DNA from: Druceiella hillmani
Lineage: Eukaryota > Arthropoda > Insecta > Lepidoptera > Hepialidae
Assembly (NCBI GenBank): GCA_039881145.1
Contig: JAYKKI010000138.1
Coordinates: 2,782,001 to 2,846,000 of the forward strand
Reading direction: 5' to 3'
Length of the DNA stretch: 64,000 nucleotides
Both the position numbers and the translations under genes were made by a program. Below, one piece after another: positions 23,825 to 37,200 of the stretch. Positions within the stretch are counted from its first letter, which is position 1. Each line of letters begins with the position of its first letter. The notes beneath the pieces were generated by a model. It saw nothing but the letters and a program-made list of their open reading frames with translations, made no database searches and was not told the origin of the DNA.

Positions 23825-25505
23825 TATGCCAGCCACTTCTAGCATAAAAAGGATTTATTTTTCATTCAAACCCAACTAAATTAATTCATTTGATGTTAGG
23901 ATTATTTCTTGATTACTGTTATTAATAGGAAACATGAAGTTTAAAGCCTGAAATAACCCGGCTCGGTGAAAAATTCATATGAAAGGGTCACTAGTTGATG
24001 AAATGGTCCCATAAAATGTTTCCGCTTCCTCCTCGCCTAGTTAAACATTCAAGGTCGTCGTCTTGCGGTGCTTTAATTACCTCATCTTGAAATTCAACCC
24101 GAACTTTATTTTAATTCGCTTGCCGTAAAAGACGCTCCAAATTAAAGTCAGAGAAAGGTGGAGATTTTTTTAGAAAATATGTCATGTTATTCCAATTATT
24201 TTTATGCCTGGTATATGTCATTCATCTTACATTCATTTTATTGTCTTTGCACACATATGTACAAATTATCTACCTTTATACACACAAGTATTACACTCAA
24301 TAATACATTATTTTGCCGGATATTAATTGGTTACAGTGAAGCTATGGAATATATTTCAGGGTTTTAAGTGGCTCAATTATTTTTCAGGGTCTCATATTTC
24401 AAAAAGGAGAAATAGTGTGTTCGTAGGATCACCAACACTTATGATTACGTGTCATATTACTATTTTCTCAGAGACTTTTGGCGTAAAAACTTTAAATTTA
24501 TGCATAATAATGGCGCTTATTGATTTATTTGTATATTTTGCAACAATGAGAAAAATTTTTATTTTTTTTTTGTATGTACCTTATATTTAATATACAGAAC
24601 AAAATTGCTTCCTATCGTGTAGACAAAAATTGCAAAGGAAAATTACAAGATAAAATCGACTTTTTTGCACAATGTTCTAGAAGCCTGTTCCAAAGGAGTT
24701 TCCTAAAATACCCACCCAAAATTTATCTATCACACTTAATCTCCAAAACGTTTAAATTTATAATAATTAAAAAAAATTATTACAATTTAAGCCAAATCCA
24801 AAAAACCATAGATGTAATTCTAATTCTCATGGTTGTTAAAAAAATTACATTTCGGTTAACATTCGTAAATAGCTTAATAGAATGCAAAGTATCTTTAAAT
24901 ATTTAAACAAGTTAAGTTCCATTCTAAACTAAAAGGTTTCAAATTACCTAATTAAATCGTGCCTTTTTATTTCCAGAGAAATATGATTTAAGATATCAAA
25001 AATTGTATATATCGACATTAATATTAATTTGAATAATCAGACTATAATTTTGCACAATATGACGTTTCCATAAGTAGATGATGCTCTTTCGTAACTGGAA
25101 AAAAAAAGAAAAATTCAACAAGAATGGAGACAGTAAAGAATAATATAAATTAAAACTCTCTCTCTAAAGATGTGACTCGGCTCTCTAAAGATACCACTTG
25201 GTATGACAAATGTAGTTTGGTCTCACAATCATAGACATAACCTTATATTTTACCTGTCTGTCCATGAAACGCAACTTTACCACATTGGATTTTATTCTAT
25301 GGTTTTACTGGGTTTATTATTAGAAATAAATATCTTCGTTATAAAATCCCTATGGAAGGTATTATCAGAGTAAGAGTGACATAACTTAAATTTAGGCACT
25401 TTATTAGTAACAGTTTTTATATTACATTAAATTAACATGTGAAATTATTACAGAGATAATGAAGATCTCCAGAATTATGTTATTACTGCCTTTTTTTAAG
25501 CCAAA
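23825..25505. other. AT-rich stretch with chance-level open frames
   Basis: The frame at 24574-24906 (110 codons) is the longest one free of TA repeat, but it is rich in K/I/F/N, has no recognisable motif, and about one frame of this length is expected by chance. The segment 24000-24140 is less AT-rich (cttcctcctcgcctag, gtcgtcgtcttgcggtg) and could be conserved non-coding DNA. A ctctctaaaga direct repeat lies near 25160-25190. Confidence 0.4.
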
Positions 25506-25509
25506 CTTT

Positions 25510-25880
25510 GGGTCCTCGTAAATTCGCCCCGTCTCTCTGTTTGTCTGTCAGACTTTTAATGGCAGACTATGAATGCAATAAAGCTGAAATTTGACATAGT
25601 TATATTTATAAAATATAAAGAGTTTTGAAATAAAGTCATTTAAAAAAAGTTTTAGGGCACCACTCCTATATACAAATTTGAGGATAGTATTTTTATTACG
25701 CATGGGTATTTCTAAATTATACCATAAACACATCCGTTTACAAAATATTAAACTTTAAAGCAATCATTTTGGTCAATTAGATGTCCTCTCCCTCACCAGC
25801 TAAACCGCTCTTTTCCAACATCTGAAAATTAATCACTGCTAAGTAAATTCTACCGCCTTACGTGTAACCGTCGATCAACT
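25510..25880 (+). mobile_element. Dispersed retroposon-like fragment
   Basis: It contains 'tctgtttgtctgtcagac', 'ttaatggcagactatgaatg', 'aaagctgaaatttgacatag', 'tttttattacgcatggg' and 'agatgtcctctccctcacc' in order. I recall this phrase order from interspersed repeats in moth and butterfly sequence. No coding capacity. Ends are approximate, and the 61-codon minus-strand frame across it is not a gene. Confidence 0.45.
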
Positions 25881-26261
25881 TATACAATTGGGCATGTAAA
25901 AAGTTTATTAGAACTTCATACAAAATACTATAAAATAATCTTGTGTTATGGGATGTGTGTTTGCTTATTAATTCGTTATTTTAGAAGCCTACGAAACTTT
26001 TCAACCAGACGCGTGAATTTATCTATCAATATATTAATATTATTGTTCTTTTTTGTTAAAAATAAAATAGCTAATTATTACAAATTATACATATATTGTG
26101 ACCCATATTCTTTTAAAGATAAAATAATAGGAGTACTTTTGAGTTAATCTAAGCTAAGCTGTTAAAAGTAAAATTCTACAAAATTGATCTGGGATGTATC
26201 TATATGTTAATTATTGCTCTTGTATTTCCAAACTAGACCGTTCAGGTCTCTACTCGACTAA

Positions 26262-26926
26262 AAACTTTAATAAATAACTAAATCCATAAATATAACGTAA
26301 CAGTGAAAAATTATTAAATAAAATTATAATTGAAACTAATATAAACATGATTCTTTTTAACACAGCACTCTAATAAATAATTAAATCCATGAACATACCA
26401 TTAACAAGTTAACAGTGAAAAATTATTAAATAAAATTGTAATTGAAACTAATATAAACATGGTTCTTTTTACCACAGCACTTTAATAAATAACTAAATCC
26501 ATGAACATACCATTAACAAGTTAACAGTGAAAAATTATTAAATAAAACTATAATTGAAACTAATGTAAACATGGTTCTTTTTACCACAGCACTTTAATAA
26601 ATAACTAAATCCATGAACATACCATTAACAAGTTAACAGTGAAAAATTATTAAATAAAACTATAATTGAAACTAATATAAACATGGTTCTTTTTAACACA
26701 GCACTTTAATAAATAACTAAATCCATGAATATACCATTAAAAAGTTAACAATGAAAAATTATTAAATAGAATTATAATTGAAACTAATATAAACATGGTT
26801 CTTTTTAACACAGCACTTTAATAAATAACTAAATCCATGAATATACTATTAAAAAGTTAACAGTGAAAAATTATTAAATAAAATTATAATTGAAACTAAT
26901 GTAAACATGGTTCTTTTTAACACAGC
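26262..26926. repeat. 112-bp minisatellite, six copies
   Basis: The landmark cacagc recurs at 26361, 26473, 26585, 26697, 26809 and 26921, an exact 112-bp spacing. Each unit carries taataaataa, aaatccatgaa, agttaacagtgaaaaatta, aattgaaactaat and aaacatggttctttttaac. The first unit is 8 bp shorter. Units differ at only a few sites, and neighbours share private variants (for example ttttaccac in the copies ending at 26473 and 26585), which fits local unequal exchange. Every unit has stops in all frames that I checked, so it is non-coding. Confidence 0.95.
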
Positions 26927-27484
26927 AAAGCGAGTATACACATAAGTTTCAGAAATATTTTCATACGATGAAGATCGCTTTCCACATTTCCACATACTTA
27001 TATACTTTCCACATTACCACATTTCTCACATAGGTTAAATGATGATTTTTCAGCACTTCAATATGTGTGCGGAGTTATAATGAAATACAATGCAATACAG
27101 TATCATTATAGGAAAGTTTAAAAAAAAAAATTAATAATTAAAGAATTAGGAAAATAAGTTTGAACAACGGAAGTTCACAGTCTTGTACTTGATGTGTAAA
27201 ATCGCATAAAAATTACTACCCACGAACGTTGACAACTACACGTAACGTACATTGTGAAATGAAAGAAAAACACATCTTATAAAAAAAGAAAATAAGACAA
27301 GAACAACCTCAACAAGAACCTTTTCGACAATAAGCGATCTGTTTACTTAATCCTCTTAACAGTTCCGATCGATTCCATTAATATTGCTCGGTTATTTTTT
27401 AATGTGAAATTTTATTTAGTCTCCAAATTTTATTTTATAACTAATTATATTACTTAGACATTCCCATTAAAATTAAAATGTGCT

Positions 27485-27561
27485 TATATATATTTATATA
27501 TATGTATATATATATATGTATATATGTGTATATATATGTAAATATATATATGTATATATAT
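27485..27561. repeat. Degenerate (TA)n with tg interruptions
   Basis: TA blocks separated by regular tatgta and gtgta steps. An imperfect microsatellite. Confidence 0.9.
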
Positions 27562-27564
27562 CGG

Positions 27565-28720
27565 GCGAGGTGTGTTTCATTTAATAATAAAAGAAATATT
27601 TGAAAAAAGCGGACAATTATTTAAAGGGAACGAACTCTTGAGAATATGAAGAAGACCTGTCAGCTAAATAACTTGTAACCCACGTCAAATCTAAATTTTT
27701 AATTTTATCTATGAGTTCTCTTTATGACGTTAAAGTATTTTTTAATGCCATAGGGAGATTTTTCATTCGTATATTTAAAAAAATTGTCTCCTCGCAATCT
27801 TCAGTTATACAATCATAGCTTACTCACCCTACTTATTTTCAAATACGCCTCTAATTCTTATGTAAAATTCTTTACCATCCACGCAACAACATCTTGGAAT
27901 TGACTGGATCACAACACCAGGTAATTCTCTTCTTCAAAACCCTATTCCTTCTGCCCAATTTTTAATTTCTTTTTTTCATCTAATTTTTAGTTTTTTTATT
28001 AAGTTTAATTTATTGCTTTACATTTGTAACATTTTTAGAATTTTCCAAATAACCAATCCCTCAAATCTTAATGTTGTGTTGGACTCGAAAATATTGGCTG
28101 TGTAACAGTAAGTCCGCCGTATGTAGTTTACATTAAAGTTATTAATAAATAATAAAAAATAACTGAAGTGAGACTACCTAGATAATTTTAGTTACTTTGT
28201 TCATCTTTGGTGAACATGAACTGAAAATTGGGATCCCGTTACGTCGATTATTAAACAAGAAATGCATTATTTCCGCTTTCAAGCATTGATTATTACGAAC
28301 TTGTACCAGCACACTCATTACATGTTTTCCCGTACACTTTTAACAACGTCCCAAGCAAGCTCCGCTCTATTGATTTTCTTAACCTCATTATTATAAAAGT
28401 AATAAATTAACAGGCATCTTTCAATAAAACAGATATGTAAATAACTTTTTTGCAAGAATATTTTATTAACATATATTATAATGAAATGAACATAAAAATT
28501 ATGATTTGCACGTGAGTTTAATAGCGGAATAGGTAATTTAGACATTCAGAACTATTAAACAATCTTGATTGCAAATACCTCTGAATATATAAATACATTC
28601 TTGATGAACTACATTATCAAAGAATTGAATCTGGTTACAAATACTTTTATTATATATAAATTAAAAACATAACTCTATATTGACAAACAGGTATCAAAAG
28701 CTCGACTATAAACAAAAACA
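27565..28720. other. AT-rich stretch, one weak minus-strand frame
   Basis: A 75-codon minus-strand frame (28318-28545) ends in a helical-looking segment, KKINRAELAWDVVKSVREN, that is less biased than the rest. It is chance-length and has no known domain. Otherwise nothing seen. Confidence 0.35.
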
Positions 28721-28722
28721 TC

Positions 28723-29103
28723 AGTAAATTATATTCAATGTCGGGTTTTCAAAAGAACTAGTGATTATAAAAAACAACAAAAGATGACTTGATCACTCAC
28801 CTAAATTAGTTAGCAATACTTGCCCCTATACACGAAATACATATTGTCTCCTGAATTTCAAAGTGATGTTAAAGAAAAAAAAAAATTTATTTGTTTACAC
28901 AGGTATAATTTCATGTTTAACCTACGCCGAACATCTTGTATCTCTTTTTTTTCTATACCTACAATTGATTGTTTTTGATTTCTGAATTATATAAAATCGT
29001 CGATAGTAAATTTTATGCAATATCATATTTTTAAAATGACTAGTGATTAACAGAAATTAAAAAATGAGATTTGATTACTAACCCCATATTTGCTGGCAAT
29101 ACT
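28723..29103. repeat. Diverged direct duplication, 283-bp spacing
   Basis: Two copies of about 98 bp (28723-28820 and 29006-29103) share gtaaatt, actagtgatta, a run of lysine-like aaa, gattact/gatcact and ggcaatact/agcaatact endings. By eye identity is about 65-70%. It suggests an old tandem duplication or two ends of one element. Confidence 0.55.
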
Positions 29104-29247
29104 GTCTCATATTCTCTAACGTTGTGGGAATGTAAGCTTAAGTTTCTCTACTCTGTACAGGAATATAAGTCCTAAATATAGATAACGTATATTTTTCTCA
29201 TAAATTTGGAAGCCTTGTCAAATAAAATAAGCGTTTTAATTAATTGA

Positions 29248-29420
29248 CTAGCTGTGCCCGGCGGCTTCATCCCGCAGAATTATTTTTAATATGCTGCTCC
29301 CACCCCCGCATTCACCAAACGCCTCAGCGCGGTGGGGGATACATCGGCGGGATAACTCTGGGTGATTAATAAATTAGCCGATGTCTCTCCACTCTGTATA
29401 GTCTAGGTGGTGGTCCCGGC
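29248..29420 (+). mobile_element. Start of a short non-LTR retroposon
   Basis: It begins 'actagctgtgcccggcgg' and 'cttcatcccgcag', the typical opening of RTE-type retroposon copies scattered through insect genomes. It then runs through a GC-rich stretch and 'aattagccgatgtctc', shared with the 11.9-kb fragment. The usual tail is missing downstream, so the copy is 3'-truncated or degraded. Confidence 0.6.
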
Positions 29421-29424
29421 TTCT

Positions 29425-32400
29425 GTTATAGTTTTTATTACTGCTCTGTCATTATAAATAATAGGGAATGATATAAACTATAATCTTTCTAAAATGTGGG
29501 CATTTCAATAAAAAAAGTATTTTTGTAATCGGACGTTTAAACATGTTACAGTCGAAAGGATATTGAATGATATTAATAGTAAAACAAGCAATTTTGTTTT
29601 GTTAAATCAATTAAATATAATAATAAATTTTTTTTAACATAATTTATTTCACATAAGTTTTTTAATGTATTCCCACCTGCCTATTTTTCTTTCCTTCCCG
29701 CTTCTCCACTTTCATTGAGACTTTCCTTATTCTTCCATTGCGTCGTAATATTGTTACATCTAACTTACAAATTAAGTTCCAAAGCACATATCTGTTTTTT
29801 ATACATCAAAATAACTAAATAAATATAAAATATTTTTCTATTCGCTAAGATTATTTTAAAATGATTAGTAATTTCACATTGACTTGCAAACGGTAAAGAT
29901 TGTTTTATTTCCATTTTTAATAATATTTTGCAATGTTAGTATGAATTTAATAATATTAGTGTAAAAGTAGAGAACGGCTATAAATAAATGTTTCTTGCGT
30001 AAAGAATAATATTTTTCCAAAAATAAAACAAAATAATTTTAAAATGTTTTATAAAAGTAAAAAAAAAGGCAGTAACGAGTTACCGTTATAATTAGAGAGT
30101 AAATTTTAATTTTTATTAATAATTTTTTTATTAATAATTTTTATAATTAGAGAGTAGATAACCGAATAGCTGCAAGTTCCGCTTCCTGGTGTTTTTCTAA
30201 TTTGTTTATTTCGTTTTAAAACAAACTCAGATTCAAAATTTGCAAAATAAATAAATCACCAAAAAATATTCTAAGTTTTATACGAGTACCATTACCAGTT
30301 AGGGTAGAGGGTGTTATTAAGATTATTATATTTATTTTTTTTCTGAAAGACGAATTCAAAATTTGTTTAGAAATAAAATAATAAATACACCTTCACACCA
30401 GTCGAAATTATTAAATGTTAACCAAGTATAATACATAATATTAAATTATTATTATAGTATATACTATTGCGACAATTGTCACCTAATTATTAAACCCAAT
30501 ACGCCCAGCTGTGAAAAAGCTACAAGAAATAAACCTTGTTAGTGTTCGTTAATTTTCAGTTAACGGATCATAATGATTCTAAATTTTCTCTAATATTTAT
30601 TTATTTTCTAAAAATTACTCTAATTTATTTTTTACTTATATATTTACTCGAAGTGCTTTATTTTTTGTCATATCACATCACTTGGCACAAAATTACAAAA
30701 TTGTGATATGCTTCGTATTTTTCGTTTTGTCCATAAATATTGCGGATACGCTACCAATTTCGGACTTTGTCTGTGGAATTTTAATACAAAAAAAAAGAAA
30801 ATTCTTCGGAGAGCAGCTTGCTTTTATTGTTGTTGGGAAGCTGTGAGAGGAATATGCGGAACGTGCTTAGATAATGTGGAGGAAAATATAATTTATTTCG
30901 TCGTAGTTATTGTTTTCTGCAAATACAATTATTTCTAAGATAGTAATTAATATTCACATCATTTATGTGTAACAAAATTAAACGCAAAAAATAGGACACA
31001 ATAATAAGATAAATCTGTTAAATAGGACAAATATTCAAGTACGAAAGTTTCGTAAATATTTAAACGTACATTAATATTAAAATTTTCATGGTATTTCCAT
31101 CAAACTAATAAAGAAAAAATTTCACAGAAATGTCTAAAAACTTACGACACTTAGATTTGCTAGAATTTTCCTTTAAACTTTTGGCATACTTCTAATAAAA
31201 AGTTTTTTCACGTTTCGACATGAGCATCCTCAAAAAGGGAAACACATATTTTTGGAGATGTTTTCAGCAATGTAATTAGAGTAATGTTATATGAAACACG
31301 GGGAAAAACAGTTTTATAGATACATATGACCTAGCTCGCTTTTTCAACTGATATTTAAACCATTCGAGTACTTATTTTACCCCTTTCAAAATTTCACATA
31401 AATACTTTTGAGTATTAACTACATCGACGTTAAGATGCCTCATCACTTTCGTACATTTCAAGTTTCAACGTCAAATAGTGCATGATAAAATATTAGACGT
31501 ACTTATAACCGATAGCTCTAAAAAGTCCCAAAAAGAATTCAAAAAAGAAATCGAGATTGTATAAATTAATTTTATTACCCACAAAGCGGTTGCGCCACTG
31601 CATTACCGACATTTAGTATCTAATATTTGCCGTATTGTAGGTTACTCTCTGTGAAGATCAATTAACCAAAGTGTCGCGAATGTTTAATTTACGACCCCTT
31701 GACCTCGACTCTTGATTATGTTTCTTCATCAAACTTTCCAGTAATCGTGAACAAACTAGTAATAGATATAAACTTGTTTACGTGTCCCAAGGATGTGATT
31801 TTAACTTAGTTCGCGTATTACCTTTACAATATTCTAAAAGTTAGAAGGTCAATAAGGAACTATTATAGCTACATCATGCCACTTGTTTGTTTATGAAAGT
31901 CAAATTTCCGTAAGCTGTCGATTTATGTATCAAGTTCGTAAGAATATTTAGACTCATTAGATTTTCTGAAGAAGACGATTTGAGTTGTTTTTATAAAACT
32001 TGATGCTATAAACTAATTGCTTTTCTATTCAAATCGCGAGATGTTATTCTCGAAGATACTAAAAATACTGTTTTTATTGCTGTTTTATATTAATGCACTA
32101 AAATCCATTATTTTTTTCTATTTTTAAGAATTAAATCTACAAAAATAAAATATTGGCTCTAAGAAAAAAAAAACCGTTATAATTAGGGAAATATAATAAA
32201 AATGTCAAGTTTTTTAAAAGAGAAAAAATGAACATTCATACTTTTAGAGAGAATTTATTATCGGTTTTATATCTATTTATCAAATGAAATAAACGGCTTT
32301 TTAATTGTTTATTAGTTATTTATACGCAAATGAAACTTCTCCAGTTTTTTTTTTTGCGTGAAATAAACATGAAAATGAAAATAAGAAACATTATATTGGC

Positions 32401-33540
32401 CTAAATAATAATAGAATTATTTTAATATCAACGTATTAAAAAAGGTTTCTTGGAGTTTATTAGGAAAGTTTTGTAATTTTTGGAAAATTTGCGATATTCC
32501 TTTATGTGGAAAATATTAAATTAATGTTTATGAACAGGTGTATACTTTGCATTTTTCCACATACTATTTAAAACGGTAAGGATAGTATTGAACAGAGGTC
32601 GGGAATAGCCGCTTAGCATGAAAAAAGAATTTTTCTAGAAAATTTTTCGTAACAACTAAATTATTTGAATCATTGTAAAATTCAAAATGCATCTATACTA
32701 GTAGTAATTTATTGGAAAAATATCCACAAAAATTTGTAGCATGAGTTTATGCGAACTGTAACGTATCCTCATACGTACATACGTGCACACTAATGGTCTG
32801 TCCGTTGGTCGCATATCATTTGTCTACCATAAATTTAGATCATAATAAATAATCATATAATAAACATTAAGAAATAACATAGCTTCTTAGTAGAAGATAT
32901 TTTCTATCCCAAAACTATACCAAAAGTTTTTTTCGCGTAAAATTACTCAAATTTAGAATATTTCTATCGTCCAAACCCGAGCCTAGAGCTACAGTAGATA
33001 ATAAGGCACAGGGTGTGCACCTATGGTGTGCAAAAGGTTAATATAAACACGGTACTCCTGTACGTTTTAATTAAAATGGGTAAGTACATATATAAACAAT
33101 GCTCGTAGAGTAAGTTTTACTAGCATTTATAAATTTTCCCATTTATTTTTTATCTACATTCATGTTTTTTGTATCGTCATTATTATGCTCATTAAAGTTA
33201 CTTTGTTTTCCTTGTTTTGAAAAAAAAATTTAACATATATAGACCTGATACAACAAGCAGTTGTGATGTGGCACTGTACTTGTCTATAAGATATAAACTT
33301 TTATCTTATATAAACTCTTTCATCATTCGAATTTGGATTAGAATTGTGTTGTATATTGGAATATAAAATAATTTGATAAATTTTATATTTCAGTTCAACT
33401 CGCATATCGAAATACACGCAAAGAAATTTCAGTAAATGAGCTTTTTGCTTAATGATTGCTAAAGCCTTCATTTCATTTCGAAGAATATGATATGTAATTA
33501 ATAAGCTCAACAAAAAAAAAATTTTTCCTCTTTACATACA
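29425..33540. other. Long AT-rich stretch, no supported gene
   Basis: It includes a 55-bp-period direct repeat at 30086-30156 (ttataattagagagta twice). A less AT-rich segment at 31570-31960 could be conserved non-coding DNA, with aaagcggttgcgccactg and gacccccttgacc-like text. The 76-codon frame at 30708-30938 is within chance. Confidence 0.45.
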
Positions 33541-33543
33541 CAC

Positions 33544-33585
33544 GCAAGTAGGTAAATAGTGTATTTCAATAAATCACCTACTTGC
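33544..33585. repeat. 10-bp inverted repeat
   Basis: gcaagtaggt (33544-33553) pairs perfectly with acctacttgc (33576-33585) across a 22-nt spacer. Confidence 0.7.
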
Positions 33586-33589
33586 AACT

Positions 33590-34200
33590 TTCAGAATTAC
33601 AGGCTTTAACGGACCGATGGCCGACATAATGAAATTATATCCGTTCCTCATGCACTACGTAATCCTCAAAAGGTGTTCTGTTCTCGAATTAGTTCAGCAA
33701 AAGTTACAGACAGTTTTGCAAACTAAAAGCTTTAACTTAGTCTGACTTATTTTACTGATTCAAATTTTTACCCTGATTAAAAAATCCGTACCTCCTTTCC
33801 CGAAATTGACACGAACGACACTGTTACAAAAACATTTATGCCGCCCGCCTATCGCTCTAAAGAGGCTGTAAAACAGAATAGTGCCGCACTCAAACACAAT
33901 CGTCACCCGATATGAAGACATTTATATTCCCTAACACAGATAAAGAAATGAAGGTGAGTATCATAAATACTATTCTATGGTCGTGAACAGCCGCCTGCCT
34001 TCTGTATCACATACAAATCCCTTTATTAATACTCGAGCAGGTCAGCGAGAGCGTACAACGAGGCTCGAGGCATTTAAGTGAGAAAGTTTGAAAGGAGAGC
34101 CCTCTGTTTGATGCAACGAGAAGTTTAAGATCTCAGAGGTATGCATCGGTTTCAAGTAGCGGGAAATGTAAGTGACTTACTTTCATGGACGATAGTAAGG
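33590..34200 (+). promoter_or_regulatory. Less AT-rich island with possible mini-exon (33912-33953)
   Basis: Composition shifts clearly toward GC over about 600 bp. Inside it, an ATG at 33912 opens 14 codons and runs directly into a strong consensus donor, atgaag/gtgagt, at 33954. It is preceded by 'agtgccgcactcaaacac', which resembles an insect transcription-start neighbourhood. A short first coding exon with a GTGAGT donor is common in insect genes. A second donor-like site, ggaaat/gtaagt, occurs near 34169. A 45-codon frame from the ATG at 33622 also crosses the island. No downstream exon was found, so a promoter or first exon is only a hypothesis. A conserved enhancer is an equal alternative. 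Confidence 0.2.
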
Positions 34201-34209
34201 TTGTTGGTT

Positions 34210-37200
34210 GTTGGTTAATCGAAAATACATTAAATTTCAAAAAGTATAAGTACTTAAATATTAATTTAATGTAATCAAGAATATCATACAATGTTTATGT
34301 CCCACATAGACTTGACAAAAATTAAAACAAAACTATACATTTACCTTTTCTTTCGCCCTTTGCTTTTCTCTTAAGTCCACCGACTATTAAAATATATTTA
34401 TTTTAATATAAATTATCCTCTCGATTATACCATTTGTGCATTTTATGAAAACAAAAAAATACCTGTAAAGTGTTTAAATCATAATTTTAAAAGGTTTTAG
34501 CTAACTCAGCTTTAAGTTAATTTTGCGTACAAAATATAACAAACCGTAACATATTTTAATGTTTATAAGCTGCTTATTAATTTTATTATTTTGCCGTAAC
34601 CTTTTATCCCTACTCCCATCACACAACTTTCGTCACACATTTTAGTGACTCTGTAAAAATCAATTTGTATCTTTATATGTCCAATAAATAATTTATTTTT
34701 TTGGAATAACAAATAACTCGCAATTGATTTACATTGCTTTAGGTTGCACATCTATTTAATTAACTTAATAACTATATTTATAAATTGTATGCATTTAGAT
34801 TTATGTTTGTATATAAAAATATCGACCATAACGTGAATGCTTATCAGTATTTATTTATCTATTAACACTAAATTGCAGTCAATGCCAAAACCCAACTCAA
34901 AGGATGGTAAATATCGCTCAAAAATATTCAGAAACCATGAACATGATAATACCAGAGGGTAATAAAAACTATTTTCTGATATTGTTGTGGGTTTTGAAAG
35001 GTATTATAATTTTGCATATTTTAACACTGACACAACAATTCATATAAATGTACCGCAATTCGAAAAAATACAATAAAATTTGTACCTGTTTATTTATTAA
35101 AAATTAGATCTTAGTGGATAACGACAGTCGGATTTTTCATTCATGGTTAATGTTACTAAATAGTTTATAACAAAATTAATATAATATATTTATCTGTTTT
35201 TCGATTCAAAATTAAAAATATCGATAGGATATTTTAGTTTCAATATGAAATATAAGCTGTCGTAATTATTAGTATCTCAGAAATTAATTAAATTTATTAA
35301 ATGGTCTTAATGTAGCCAAAAAAAATTTAATTCTATTTAAATGAAGATGTTTCGATTTACGATTACTAATAAAAAATGCTTAATAAATTATATTTCTATT
35401 ATTCTGTAAATATTTACACCCTTCTTAAATGTTGACATAACGAAAGTATTAATTACTACCAATAAACTCAGCCAAATAATAGAACAACTATTCTAAAGTT
35501 ATTCAAAAATCCAAAATGGCAATGTCGCGTTCCGTAGAAAAACATGTAAAATATGACGTTGTATCAATGATTGTCAATGCAAATTACATCTGTCACATCA
35601 AATGGCGGTTTTAAAACATCGTCAAAATTTACATTATTTTTTACTTGTGTCCGTACTTGTTTCCAGTTATGAATGATAATGAGATCCTTAAAAAACATGA
35701 GCCGCGCTGCAAACGTTTTCAAAATAGTATGAACAAGCACTGGTTATTTTAAAATTAGTAAAAAAATGGAAAAAGATCACAATTCACCGTAAAATATAAT
35801 AACAATAAATGATAATATTACTTGAAAGAATAGTTCTTAATTTTATTTAATTAATCTTCAACAAATAGTGCTCTTGCTGAAGTTCCACGCAACAAATAAA
35901 AAAATATTTCTCAACGATTGTTTCGATTGTACGTAATTAATTTTATATAGTCCTTTTTTAATAATTATAAACACAATATAATATGTGCTACAAATACATT
36001 AAATTACATATTGCATATCCATTAAAAGATTCATTGTTTACGTTCATACTATCGATGTTAAACATATAATATTATGTGATCAACCAGTCGCATAGAGCAG
36101 AAATTGTCCCCAAAAAATTTTAAAATGCCGATTTGACTGAATGAATTTCGAGCTGCGATTTTTGTATGATTTCATATGTTCCTTTTTCAATATGTCTATT
36201 TACGCTTTTTTGCCTTGACATTCAATAGTAATGGTGTATGTGAAGGCACAAAAGCATTTATTTTATATTTTGTTTAATAGATATCTGTATTTTAAACGAG
36301 CATATTAGTGAAATACAGTTTGCTTAACATATATCTATCGCAAAAGGATTTTTTTGTAGTAGCAAACTTGATTGACTTATTCTCGCCTACCTATTAATGG
36401 TTTCAGCAAAATGGGTAGGTAAGTACATTTAATTATTTCAACAACAATTTATGCTTCTATGAATGTCAAGTTGAGTTTTATTAGCGTTTATTTGATTCTA
36501 AACTAACATAAAAAAATTAGAACTGACAATGAATTGTACCAAAAAAAAATTAAATTACTAACTTAATTGTATTTTTTTTAATAATACCAATATTACATTT
36601 TAAATTTCATAAGTATTGCAGGGCATAAAGGCTAACAGCATATGCTAATAATGTATTTGAACACGCTCTTAGCTGGCGTAACAGGACAAAATTCGAAGAA
36701 ATGATATGCAATATTTATAGAGGTGTACTCTTTGATAAAATAACCTCAATAACGTTTAAACTTAAAAACTTAAAGAGAATAGTCAAATTTCGACCACTGA
36801 GCGACTACAAGTAGGTTTTATATCGTTAAACAATTGTAAACGATTTTCGAGCAAAAGTCAAACTAATATTGGTTACATATTTTCATATTTGGTTCCTAAT
36901 TTTGATATAAGTAACTGTGCATTATAGTTTTGCATACTATCATGGAGTTGATTTTTTTTTCTGAAACATTTGCATCTTTTATAGAAGTTCTTTTCATTGC
37001 TATTAGATTTGGTAATGCATTGCCACTTTGTGATTTCATTTGTCTGTAATTAAGTAAATAATTTGCTTCTTAAAAATTATTATGAATAGTTTGCCAAGTT
37101 TTCATGCTTCGTTAAGTTTTCTCCAAATCTTTTCCATGGAACATTTAAATTATTTCCTGCATTTTCATACAATCTAAAGTTTATGAGCTATCATGTTGAA

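Noticed and set aside
24574..24906. 110-codon open frame, the longest outside TA tracts
   Set aside because: K/I/F/N-rich, no motif, and by my estimate about one frame of this length is expected by chance in 64 kb of this composition.
26262..26926. CRISPR-like array
   Set aside because: Units are contiguous 112-bp repeats with no unique spacers, in a eukaryotic context.
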